Position numbers and translations under genes: made by a program | The notes under the pieces: model-generated | The model's database searches: none | What the model was told of the DNA's origin: nothing | The model's input: only the letters and a program-made list of their open reading frames with translations | Assembly: GCA_016719535.1 (NCBI GenBank) | Contig: JADJYX010000002.1 | Span: forward strand, 105,025-169,024 | DNA: 64,000 nucleotides | Source: Rubrivivax sp. | GTDB taxonomy: Bacteria > Pseudomonadota > Gammaproteobacteria > Burkholderiales > Burkholderiaceae_C | Reading direction: 5' to 3' | Shown here: piece by piece, positions 10,474 through 18,221 of the stretch | Layout of the letters: each line of letters opens with the position of its first letter | Position numbering within the stretch: the stretch's first letter is position 1

Positions 10474-12335
10474 ATAGGGGGCCTCCATCATAGGAGGCGC
10501 CCCTGCCACACCACCCGGCATGCGGGTCCGCACCGGGCGGTTCGAGAGCTTGAGGTCATGAGAGTCTGGGTACGCCCAGCCCGTCGAAGTAGGCGATGGT
10601 CAACACGGTCTCGAGCAGGCCGTCACTGTTGCGCCACCAGCGGCGGCTGTTGGCCGCCACCCGCTTTGCAACGGTGTCCCCTGCTCCGCGCGCCTGGAGT
10701 TCCCGGTAGATCGTCGCCGGCCGCTTCCAGTGCCGCAGCTGGATGGCCCTCAGGCGGTGACGCAACCATTCGTCCAGCTCGCGCCAGACCTTGGGTGTTT
10801 GCGCCAGCCCGAAGTACGCCTTCCAGCCCAGCATGTACGGCCGCAGCCGCTGCACCACTTGCTCCATGCTGCGCCCGCCCGAGCGGCGTGTGAGTTGCCG
10901 GATGCGGGCCTTGAAGTTGTCCATGGCCTTGTGCGCCACGGCACATTTGACTTCTCGGCCTTTGGCCACCCACAGCTCGTAGCCCAGGAACTTGCGCCCG
11001 AAGGCGCTGCCCACCGCACTCTTGGCTTCGTTGATCTGAAGCTTCAGCCCGGCGTACAGCTGCCTGAGCAGAGCCATCACCCGCTGTCCGGCCTTGATGC
11101 TGCCCACGTAGACGTTGCAGTCGTCGGCGTAGCGCGCAAAGCTGTAGCCCCGCGCCTCCAACGCCTTGTCCACTTCGTCGAGCAACACATTGGCCAGCAG
11201 CGGTGACAGCGGCCCGCCTTGCGGCGTGCCCAGGTGGCGCTCGACCACTACCCCGCCATGCATGATCCCGGCGCTCAGGTACGCACGCACCAGCCGGATC
11301 ACACCGGCGTCGTCGATGCGCTTGCCAAGCCGGTCGATCAGGATGTCGTGGTTGACCCGGTCGAAGAACTTCGCCAGGTCCACGTCCACCACCACGCGCT
11401 TGCCCGTTTGCACGTACGCCCGGGCGGCCTTGACCGCGTCGTGCGCCCGGCGCCCAGGACGGAACCCGTGGCTGTGTTCGCTAAAGGTGGGGTCGATCAG
11501 GGGTTGCAGCACTTGCAGCAGTGCCTGTTGGATCAGCCGATCCAGCCACCTTGGGGATGCCCAGCTCGCGCTGGCTCCCGTCCGGTTTGGGGATCATCAC
11601 CTTTCGCACCGGCTGGGGCCGGTACGTGCCTGTCAGCAGCATCTGGCGAATCTGCGGCCAGTTCGCGCGCAGCCACTGGGCCGTCTGCTCGATGTCGAGC
11701 CCGTCCACACCCGCCGCACCCTTGTTGGCCTTGACCCGCTTCCACGCCGCCTGCAGGTTCTCTCTCGTCAGCGCCGCCTCCAGCAGGGTGCCAGCCCCCG
11801 CCTTCGGCCTTGCCGACCCTGCGCCCGGGTGCTCATGGGGCGGGCCGCTGGCTTCGTCGCTGGCAAGATCACGCCCGGCTTCACCGTGCGCTACGCCCGC
11901 CCGCCCAGGTCGCCCCGGCATCTGACGCATGGCCTTTGACATCCCCATGTCTTCGGTCACTCACTCTCGTTCGGCCCTTCGCCCTTTTGGTCCTGCCTCA
12001 ACGGCCCCCGACTCGGACTACTACGGCCTCTGCTGACTTCTCGCTCCGGCAAACACCGTCGGGCTTTCACCCACGAGGCGAGATCTCCCCGGGTAAGAAC
12101 GCACTCCTTCGCTGCACAACCGCCGGATCTACGCCACCTCGCCTTGATCACGAGAGCTTCGCGGTTCATTGCCCGCTCGCCCTGCTCGACCGCGCCTTCT
12201 ATCCGGTTCTTGTTCATCGGCTCGCAGCTTCGCTCCACGCTCGGTCACCCTCGTCTGGTTGCGCTTCGCTTCGTTCGCTGTGATCAACTTACGGCGGGAC
12301 TTGCACCCGCAAGAGTGCGCCCGTGCCGGGCGCAC
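10474..12335 (-). mobile_element. group II intron (likely class C), about 1.86 kb
   Basis: Complete group II intron on the minus strand. The 5' end reads GTGCGCC and folds back as GTGCGCCCGGCAC/GGGCGCAC, followed by the domain I segment GGGTGCAAGTCCCGCC. A 30-nt domain V-like hairpin lies at about 10511-10540 and a domain VI-like stem at about 10476-10502, after which the intron ends TAT. Size, absence of an endonuclease domain in the maturase and insertion right behind a terminator stem-loop all fit bacterial class C introns. Boundaries are inferred from these motifs and could be off by a base or two. Confidence 0.82.
10556..11960 (-). pseudogene. ltrA: group II intron maturase/reverse transcriptase, frameshifted
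   Basis: Intron-encoded protein split into two frames. The N-terminal part (GTG at 11960) carries RT-0/RT-1 sequence NLQAAWKRVKANKGAAGVDG and MIPKPDGSQRELGIPKV, then leaves the family at about 11546-11550. In the next frame it resumes as LDRLIQQALLQVL, then HSHGFRPGRRAHDA, the catalytic YADD, GTPQGGPLSPLLANV and the maturase X-domain region RLRPYMLGWKAYF. One extra G explains the shift. The C terminus ends YFDGLGVPRLS without an HNH endonuclease. It is either an inactive copy that must be mobilised in trans or a sequencing error. Confidence 0.85.
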
Positions 12336-12336
12336 C

Positions 12337-12363
12337 AAGACAAAGGGCGCCCGCAGGCGCCCT
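12337..12363 (-). terminator. rho-independent terminator of the cytochrome c gene
   Basis: Perfect 8-bp stem AGGGCGCC/GGCGCCCT (12344-12351 and 12356-12363) with a 4-nt loop, followed on the minus strand by TTGTCTTG. It lies 22 bp behind the cytochrome stop codon, and the group II intron begins one base after the T-rich tail. Confidence 0.75.
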
Positions 12364-12385
12364 CGATCTGGCCACAGCCGGGTGC

Positions 12386-12697
12386 TTATTTGGCGCCGGC
12401 GAGGATCCACTTGGCCAGGGTGGCGATGTCGGCATCAGGCACCTGGGCCTGCGCGGGCATCGGCACCGGGCCCCACTTGCCGGCGCCACCCTTCTTGATG
12501 CTGGCGGCCAGGTTCTTGTCGGCATCCTTCTGGCCGGCATATTTCTTGGCCACTTCCTGGTAGGCCGGGCCGACCAGCTTCTTGTCGACGGCGTGGCAGG
12601 CCGTGCAGCTGTGCTTCTTGGCCAGGTCGAGGTTGGCCAGCGCAGGCGCAGAGGCGGTGGCCAGCATGGCCGACAGGAACAGGGCTCGACGGATCAT
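12386..12697 (-). CDS. cytochrome c class I, periplasmic
   Basis: Small monohaem electron carrier of 103 aa. A signal peptide is clear (MIRRALFLSAMLATASAPALA, cleavage after ALA at about residue 21). The haem attachment site is CTACH, and the sixth ligand is probably the Met in GPVPMPAQ. The ATG at 12697 is preceded by AGGA at good spacing; longer in-frame starts lack a signal peptide. It resembles the cytochrome c551/c552 group, which passes electrons to terminal oxidases or other periplasmic reductases. It is followed by its own terminator. Confidence 0.93.
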   Translation of the reverse strand: MIRRALFLSAMLATASAPALANLDLAKKHSCTACHAVDKKLVGPAYQEVAKKYAGQKDADKNLAASIKKGGAGKWGPVPMPAQAQVPDADIATLAKWILAGAK

Positions 12698-12910
12698 GGT
12701 GGGAAGTCCTTTCAGTCTTGAACGTTGCTCAAAAAAACCGGGCCCGCGGCCACTGCAGCAGCGCCACCGGCCTATTGTCCAATATTGGCGCCGTCGAAAA
12801 CTGACGCCGGCCTCGACGCGCTTTGCCGTTGCGCGGGAGCTACAAGCGCCCGCGCCACCCATGCCATCAACGCTCCGCCGCCGGGGCCGGTTGACCTGTT
12901 GCGGCGGTTC

Positions 12911-13156
12911 TCAGGCGAAGGTGTCGATCAGCGTACCCAGCAGGGCGTCGGCCGTCTTCACCGTCTGCAGATTGGCGGCCAGCTGATGCCGGGCCTCGAT
13001 CTGCGCCACCCCTTCGGTCGCCAGGTCGGCCGGCCGCATGTCGGCACCGCCGCCGTCAAACGCGAGGTTCCAGCGGGCGATGCGGCCGGCAGAACGGTCC
13101 AGGCTGGCCTGCGCGGCCTGCAGGCCCGAGGCGCCGATCGAGAGCATGCTGTTCAT
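12911..13156 (-). CDS. small flagellar basal-body rod-like protein
   Basis: 81 aa protein beginning MNSMLSIGASGLQAAQASLD and ending AANLQTVKTADALLGTLIDTF. The first part resembles the N-terminal motif of flagellar rod/hook proteins (FlgB, FlgC, FlgE, FlgG type), and the end resembles their C-terminal coiled-coil motif; the middle domain is missing. It may be a stand-alone minimal rod/hook-like protein found in several Burkholderiales, or a shrunken remnant. No other flagellar gene is nearby. About 210 bp upstream, up to the cytochrome start, hold no gene that I can see. Confidence 0.6.
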   Translation of the reverse strand: MNSMLSIGASGLQAAQASLDRSAGRIARWNLAFDGGGADMRPADLATEGVAQIEARHQLAANLQTVKTADALLGTLIDTFA

Positions 13157-13204
13157 CGTCCCCGCGTCATCGGCCGCGGCGCAGCGGACTTGAGGACTTC
13201 TTGC

Positions 13205-14047
13205 TCAGCTCGCCACCGGCTCCAGCAGCATCAGGCCGGCGGCCGTGTTGCTGATCGGAATGTGGTAGCTGGCGTGCACTTGCCGCGCCGCCGGCCCGAG
13301 TGCGGCGCGTGCCGCCAGCCACATCAACAGTTCCACGCCCTGGGTCCCGGTCTTCTCGACCAGCTGGTGGATGCTGAACTGCGTCGCCCAGCGCGGGTCG
13401 GTGCTCAGGCTCTGCATGAACTGCAGGTCGAAATCCTTGTTGATGAAGCCGGCACGCTCGCCGTCGAGCTGGTGGCTGAGGCCGCCGGTGCCGACGATGA
13501 GCACGCGCGCATCGCCCGGGAAGGCGGCCACCGCGCGGCCGATGGCCTCGCCCAGCCGCCAGCAGCGCGCGGCGCTGGGCAGCGGAAACTGCACCGTGTT
13601 GATGCACACCGGCACCGTCGTCACCGGCCAGTTCTGATCGGGCCACAGCAGCGCCATCGGCAGCGTGAAGGCGTGGTCGACCAGCATCTCCTGGCAGGTG
13701 GTGAGATCGAAGTCCTCGCCCACCAGCGATTCGATCAGGTGCCAGGACAGGTCGAGGTTGCCCTGGAAGGGCGGCACCGTCGGGATGCCCCAGCCCTCGT
13801 CGGCATGGCGGTATTGCGGCGCGGCGCCGACGGCGAAGGTCGGCATCTTGTCGAGGAAGAAATTGAGCCCGTGGTCGTTGTAGACCATCACCACCACGTC
13901 GGGCCGGGCCTGGGCCAGCCATTCGCGCACGGGCACGAAGCCGTCGAAGAAGGGTTTCCAGTAGGGTTCGTGCTGGAGCTGGCGCGCGATGGCACCGCCG
14001 ATGGCCGGCACGTGGCTGGTGGTGATCGCGCCGATGATGCGGGCCAT
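13205..14047 (-). CDS. ligB: extradiol dioxygenase, protocatechuate 4,5-dioxygenase beta subunit-like
   Basis: Catalytic subunit of a LigAB-type class III extradiol dioxygenase, 280 aa. It carries the expected metal and active-site histidines in TTSHVPAIGGAIA (residue 12) and VYNDHGLNFFLDKMPTF (near residue 60), and a third region at GTGGLSHQLDG. The family cleaves protocatechuate, gallate or related catechols between C4 and C5 using Fe(II). The alpha subunit gene lies 11 bp upstream. The remaining 4,5-cleavage genes (ligC, ligI, ligJ, ligK) are not in the window, so the true substrate is open. Confidence 0.88.
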   Translation of the reverse strand: MARIIGAITTSHVPAIGGAIARQLQHEPYWKPFFDGFVPVREWLAQARPDVVVMVYNDHGLNFFLDKMPTFAVGAAPQYRHADEGWGIPTVPPFQGNLDLSWHLIESLVGEDFDLTTCQEMLVDHAFTLPMALLWPDQNWPVTTVPVCINTVQFPLPSAARCWRLGEAIGRAVAAFPGDARVLIVGTGGLSHQLDGERAGFINKDFDLQFMQSLSTDPRWATQFSIHQLVEKTGTQGVELLMWLAARAALGPAARQVHASYHIPISNTAAGLMLLEPVAS

Positions 14048-14058
14048 GTCGTGCCCCC

Positions 14059-14406
14059 TCAACCGCGGGCGGCCACGAGCCTGGCCTTGAACTGGTCCTT
14101 GGTCATGCCGGTCTGCTGCGCGCCGATGTCCTGCATGTCCAGGCCGAAGATGCCGGCAAATTTGGCCAGGTAGTAGGCATTGCCGCCGGCCGCGATGAGC
14201 TGCAGCACGTTGCGCGCGCGGACGGCCTCGCGCTGCTGCGCATTGAGGCCGAATCTGGCGCAGTAGGCGTCCTCGTCGGCCAGAAAGGCCTGGCGGTTCC
14301 CGGCGTGGTTGAACGAGTAGCACATCTTGTTCAGCGCATAGCCCTTGCGGGCCTGCGCGCCGTCGAACAGCGTGGTGCCCGGGATGGCGGGTTTCGGGGT
14401 GGACAT
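14059..14406 (-). CDS. ligA: protocatechuate 4,5-dioxygenase alpha subunit-like
   Basis: 115 aa helical subunit that covers the active site of LigB-type dioxygenases. Characteristic sequence: IPGTTLFDGAQARKGYALNK, then MCYSFNHAGNRQAFLADE and AGGNAYYLAKFAGIFGLD. The start ATG at 14406 has a good ribosome-binding site (CAGGAGA). It forms an operon with ligB 11 bp downstream and is divergent from a LysR regulator. Confidence 0.9.
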   Translation of the reverse strand: MSTPKPAIPGTTLFDGAQARKGYALNKMCYSFNHAGNRQAFLADEDAYCARFGLNAQQREAVRARNVLQLIAAGGNAYYLAKFAGIFGLDMQDIGAQQTGMTKDQFKARLVAARG

Positions 14407-14477
14407 CGCGGGTCTCCTGGATGGATCTGCGCCGACCCGGCGGCAGCCGGACACGTGGCCGCAGTGTCCGGGGGCAC

Positions 14478-15482
14478 ATGACCTCGATCAACGCGCGGAT
14501 ACTCATGCCTGCCATGAGCGCTTTCGATCACTCCGATCTCGACGGCCGCCTGCTGCAGTTGCTGCTGGCGGTGGTGGAAGAGCGCTCGGTCACGCGGGCG
14601 GCCGAACGCCTGGGCGTGACGCAGTCGGCCGTGAGTCACCTGCTGGACAAGCTGCGGCAGATCACCGGCGACCCGCTGGTCGTCAAGGCAGGCCGCGGCA
14701 TCGTGCCCACCGCAAGGGCGCAGGGCCTGGCCGGGCGCGCGCGGATGCTGCTCGAGGACCTGCGCGCCTTCGCCACGCCCGAGGGCTTCGATCCCGCCAC
14801 GTTGCAGGCCTGCTTCACCATCGCGGCCAACGACCTGCAGTGCGACCTGCTGCTGCCGCCGCTGCTGCAGCGGCTGCGCGCGCGCTCACCCGGGGTGACG
14901 CTGCGCGTCATCCCGTCGGGCGTGCCGCAGCCCGAGCTGCTGCGCAGCGACGCCTGCCAGCTGATCGTCACGCCGCGCCCACCCGATGCCGCCGACCTGC
15001 TGCAGCGGCGCCTGTTTGTCGACCACTACCGCGTCTTCTACGACGCCACCGTGCGTGCGGCTCCGTGCGGCCTCGACGACTACCTGGCCGCCGAGCATGT
15101 CACCGTGGTCTACGCGCCGCACCGCAGCCTGGACATCGACCAGCTGCTGGGCGATCGGCTGAGGCTGCCGCGCCGCTTCGTCGCCAGCGTGCCGGGCTTC
15201 TCGCGCATCCCGCCCTTCCTGCGCGGCAGCGCGCGGCTGGCCACCCTGCCGGGGCTGCTGCGGCTGGAGCCGATGCGCGGCTTCGCGCACGCCGACCTGC
15301 CGGTGCCGGTGCCCGAGATGCCGATGTTCATGCTCTGGCACGCGCGCCGCCAGAGCGACCCGGTGCACCGCTGGCTGCGCGAGGAGTTGCTGGCGGTGGC
15401 GGCGGCGGTGTCCGGTCTGGCCGACTCGCAGGGCTGCGGCGAGCGTGGCGCTGCACGCTGCCAGCCTGGGCCCGAGGGTTAG
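14478..15482 (+). CDS. LysR family transcriptional regulator
   Basis: 334 aa regulator. The winged helix-turn-helix occupies about residues 14-75 (LLQLLLAVVEERSVTRAAER then LGVTQSAVSHLLDKLRQITG), followed by the two-lobed effector domain. Possible starts are ATGs at 14478, 14505 and 14514; 14478 has the G-rich TCCGGGGG upstream and was chosen. The gene is divergent from ligAB, with only about 70 bp between the starts, the arrangement expected for a LysR activator responding to the aromatic substrate. The effector is inferred, not visible. Confidence 0.9.
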   Translation: MTSINARILMPAMSAFDHSDLDGRLLQLLLAVVEERSVTRAAERLGVTQSAVSHLLDKLRQITGDPLVVKAGRGIVPTARAQGLAGRARMLLEDLRAFATPEGFDPATLQACFTIAANDLQCDLLLPPLLQRLRARSPGVTLRVIPSGVPQPELLRSDACQLIVTPRPPDAADLLQRRLFVDHYRVFYDATVRAAPCGLDDYLAAEHVTVVYAPHRSLDIDQLLGDRLRLPRRFVASVPGFSRIPPFLRGSARLATLPGLLRLEPMRGFAHADLPVPVPEMPMFMLWHARRQSDPVHRWLREELLAVAAAVSGLADSQGCGERGAARCQPGPEG

Positions 15483-15491
15483 CATCGAAGC

Positions 15492-16586
15492 ATGCCCACC
15501 CTCTTCGACCCTGCCCGCTTCGGCAGCATCGCACTGGCCAACCGCGTCGTGATGGCGCCGCTGACGCGCGACCGCGCCGGGGCGCGCCAGGTGCCCACCG
15601 AGCTGATGTGCACCTACTACGCGCAGCGCGCCGGTGCCGGCCTCATCGTCACCGAAGGCACGCAGATCTCCCCCGAAGGCCAGGGTTACCTGGACACCCC
15701 GGGCATCCACAGCGACGAGCAGGTGCTGGCCTGGCGCCGCATCACCGACGCCGTGCACGCACGCGGCGGGCGCATCGTGGTGCAGCTGTGGCACGTGGGG
15801 CGCATCTCGCATGTCTCGCTGCTGCCGCCGGGCACCGTGCCGGTCTCCAGCACCGGCCGTGCGGCGCGCACCAAGACCTTCACCGCCGCCGGCTTCGAGC
15901 CGGTGTCGACCCCGCGCGCGCTGCGCAGCGACGAGATCCCGCGCCTGGTGGACGACTACCGCCGCGCGGCCGCCAACGCGCTGCGCGCCGGCTTCGACGG
16001 CGTGGAGGTGCATGGCGCCAACGGCTACCTGATCGAGCAGTTTCTGCGCGACAGCATCAATGACCGCAGCGACGCCTACGGCGGTGCGCCCGAACACCGC
16101 GTGCGCCTGCTGGTCGAGGTGATGACGGCGATTGCCGCCGAGATCGGCGCCGGCCGCACCGGCCTGCGCCTGAGCCCGATCACGCCGGTCAACGACGCCG
16201 CGCTCGACAGCGACCCGCAGGGCCTGTACGAGCTGGCGCTGCGGCAGCTGGCACCGCTGAAGCTGGCCTTCATCCACGTCGTCGAGGGCACCACCGGCGG
16301 CCCGCGCGACAACGCGCCCTTCGACTGGGCGGCGCTGCGCGCGCGCTTCAAGGACGGGAACGAAGCCGGCGGCTGGATCGTCAACAACGGGTATGCGCGG
16401 TCGACGGCGATGGACGCCATGGCCACCGGTCGCGCCGATGCGGTGGCCTTCGGCAAGGCCTTCATCGGCAACCCCGACCTGGTGGAACGCCTGCGCCGCG
16501 ACGCGCCGCTGGCCGAGGCCAACCGCGCCACCTTCTACGGCGGCGGCGCCGAGGGCTATACCGACTACCCGGCGCTGACAGATTGA
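15492..16586 (+). CDS. Old Yellow Enzyme family alkene reductase (NADH:flavin oxidoreductase)
   Basis: FMN-dependent ene-reductase of 364 aa with the complete TIM-barrel sequence. Family landmarks: IALANRVVMAPLTRDRA at the N terminus, VQLWHVGRISH, GFDGVEVHGANGYLIEQFL with the substrate-binding His/Asn pair, DRSDAYGG, and GKAFIGNPDLVERLR at the phosphate-binding end. It resembles the NemA/xenobiotic reductase group, which reduces activated C=C bonds and nitro esters. It starts 9 bp after the LysR gene and may be co-transcribed with it. Confidence 0.93.
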   Translation: MPTLFDPARFGSIALANRVVMAPLTRDRAGARQVPTELMCTYYAQRAGAGLIVTEGTQISPEGQGYLDTPGIHSDEQVLAWRRITDAVHARGGRIVVQLWHVGRISHVSLLPPGTVPVSSTGRAARTKTFTAAGFEPVSTPRALRSDEIPRLVDDYRRAAANALRAGFDGVEVHGANGYLIEQFLRDSINDRSDAYGGAPEHRVRLLVEVMTAIAAEIGAGRTGLRLSPITPVNDAALDSDPQGLYELALRQLAPLKLAFIHVVEGTTGGPRDNAPFDWAALRARFKDGNEAGGWIVNNGYARSTAMDAMATGRADAVAFGKAFIGNPDLVERLRRDAPLAEANRATFYGGGAEGYTDYPALTD

Positions 16587-16590
16587 AACG

Positions 16591-17160
16591 CTAGAAGAGC
16601 CGCCCGACGTTGAACAGCGTCAGCACGCCCAGCGCGGCGAAGAGGGCCGCGCTGACGATGTGCACCACGCGCATCGGCACCAGCCTGGCGACCTTGTCGC
16701 CCAGGAAGACGGCCGGCACGTTGGCCAGCATCAGGCCCAGCGTGCTGCCGGCCACCACCGGCACCAGGTCGGCATAGCGCGCGGCCATCGCCACCGTGGC
16801 GATCTGCGTCTTGTCACCCATCTCGGCCAGGAAGAAGGCCACCAGCGTGGTGCCGAAGACACCCCAGCGGCCGCTGCCGCCCTCGACCTCGCCGGCTTCG
16901 TCGGGGATCAGCATCCACACCGCCATCGCCAGGAACGAGGCGCCGATGACCCAGCGCAGGATATCGGGGCCGAGGGCCTGCGCCACCCAGGCGCCGACGG
17001 CACCGGCCAGCGCATGGTTGGCCAGCGTGGCCATGAGGATGCCGGCGACGATCGGCCAGGGCTTGCGAAAGCGTGCGGCCAGCATCAACGCCAGCAGCTG
17101 CGTCTTGTCGCCCATCTCGCCAAGGGCGACGACACCGGTGGAGACGAGAAAGGCTTCCAA
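16591..17160 (-). CDS. TMEM165/GDT1 family manganese/calcium transporter
   Basis: Inner-membrane protein of about 189 aa with six hydrophobic helices and the two signature repeats ALGEMGDKTQLLAL and FLAEMGDKTQIATV (E-x-GDK-T/S). In bacteria such as Vibrio and Synechocystis these export manganese. The start is uncertain: I chose TTG at 17160 (EAFLVSTGVVAL), which matches the usual family N terminus. An alternative GTG at 17190 lies inside a 21-bp palindrome. It is convergent with the OYE gene (4 bp gap). Confidence 0.88.
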   Translation of the reverse strand: MEAFLVSTGVVALGEMGDKTQLLALMLAARFRKPWPIVAGILMATLANHALAGAVGAWVAQALGPDILRWVIGASFLAMAVWMLIPDEAGEVEGGSGRWGVFGTTLVAFFLAEMGDKTQIATVAMAARYADLVPVVAGSTLGLMLANVPAVFLGDKVARLVPMRVVHIVSAALFAALGVLTLFNVGRLF

Positions 17161-17170
17161 GGCGAGGGCC

Positions 17171-17191
17171 GGTGCGCCCCTGGGGCGCACC
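17171..17191. repeat. 21-bp perfect palindrome in the GDT1 leader
   Basis: GGTGCGCCCC-T-GGGGCGCACC: two exact 10-nt arms around one central base, so a very stable hairpin on either strand. It lies between the thioesterase stop (17224) and the chosen GDT1 start (17160). It could end thioesterase transcription, although no T-run follows on the minus strand, or control GDT1 translation. Confidence 0.6.
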
Positions 17192-17223
17192 GCGGTGCAA
17201 CGGGATCGGGTGGGGCCGCGAGT

Positions 17224-18126
17224 CTAACGATGGCCGGCCTGCACGCGCTGCGCATCGAGCGCTGCACGCACCGCCTCGGGCATGGGCAGCGGCTGGCCCC
17301 GTTCGCGGTCGACGAAGACCAGCACGCAGTCGGCGCCGGCCGCGGCCTGCGGCTGCCCGTCGAAGAAGCCCACGCGCACGACCGCCGAACTGCGCCCCCG
17401 GTGGGTGACGCCGGCGCCCAGCCGCCAGCGCGGCGGCAGGGCGCGCCAGGCCAGGATGTGCAGGTCGACACGCGCCACCAGCAGACCGACGGTGGCACGC
17501 TCGCCTTCGCCGCCCAGGGCCGCAAAGGCGTTCTGCATCACGGCCGAGCGCCCGGTTTCGGCGCCGCGCATCAACGCGCCTTCGCCGACGCGGCCGGTGG
17601 CGTCGAGGTCGGCATAGCGCGTATCGAGCTCGCGCCGCAGCGGGTAGGCCTCGAAGGCCGCCGGTGCCGGCGCCGCCGGCGGCAGCGCGGCCGCCGGTGC
17701 GGGCACCGGGCTGTCCAGGGCCGACTGCCAGGCCGCCGGCAGCTCGCCGGCCTCGCCGTGCAGCCGCGCGTGCAGGCGTGTCGACTGCAGGCCCACGCAG
17801 GCGCCGTCCTGGAAGAGCGCGCTGTCCAGCGTCACCTGCTGCGCATCGAGCGCCGTCACGCGCACCGCCGCCTGCAGCGGCTTCGGGTAGTGGCTTTGCA
17901 GCAGGAAGTCGGTGACCACGCGCGACGGCCGCAAGCGCGGCCCGCGTTCGCGCCAGAAGCCGTCGCCGATGCGCTCGGCCAGGAAGCGCATGCGCGCCTC
18001 CTGGTGCAGGCCGTGCAGTGCCGAATTGTTGAGGTGGCGCAGCGTGTCGACATCGGCATAGCGGGTCGGGATGTCGTAGCGGGCGGTGTAGTGCGCCGGG
18101 TCATGGCGCCAGCGGTCGTGCTTCAT
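17224..18126 (-). CDS. acyl-CoA thioesterase-like protein, double hotdog
   Basis: 300 aa protein built of two hotdog domains. Each half has the 4-hydroxybenzoyl-CoA thioesterase-type core: TRYADVDTLRHLNNSALHGL in the first (about residues 20-40) and TRYADLDATGRVG with a later GALMRGAETGRS in the second (about 190-220). The halves are joined by an Ala/Pro-rich linker. Family members hydrolyse acyl-CoA to acid plus CoA. It is the last of the same-strand run that includes the acyl-CoA ligase and the dehydratase-like pair, so a shared acyl-CoA pathway is plausible. Confidence 0.8.
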   Translation of the reverse strand: MKHDRWRHDPAHYTARYDIPTRYADVDTLRHLNNSALHGLHQEARMRFLAERIGDGFWRERGPRLRPSRVVTDFLLQSHYPKPLQAAVRVTALDAQQVTLDSALFQDGACVGLQSTRLHARLHGEAGELPAAWQSALDSPVPAPAAALPPAAPAPAAFEAYPLRRELDTRYADLDATGRVGEGALMRGAETGRSAVMQNAFAALGGEGERATVGLLVARVDLHILAWRALPPRWRLGAGVTHRGRSSAVVRVGFFDGQPQAAAGADCVLVFVDRERGQPLPMPEAVRAALDAQRVQAGHR

Positions 18127-18221
18127 GCGGGGAGGGGTGTGGCCGGTGTACCGCCGCAGCGTAGCGGCCGGCGCGCCGGCCGACCATCGGCGGCAACGCG
18201 CAGTCGCCGCGGCGACCCGGC

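Noticed and set aside
12725..14173. A 482-codon plus-strand frame over ligB
   Set aside because: Antisense to ligB and part of ligA; no domain.
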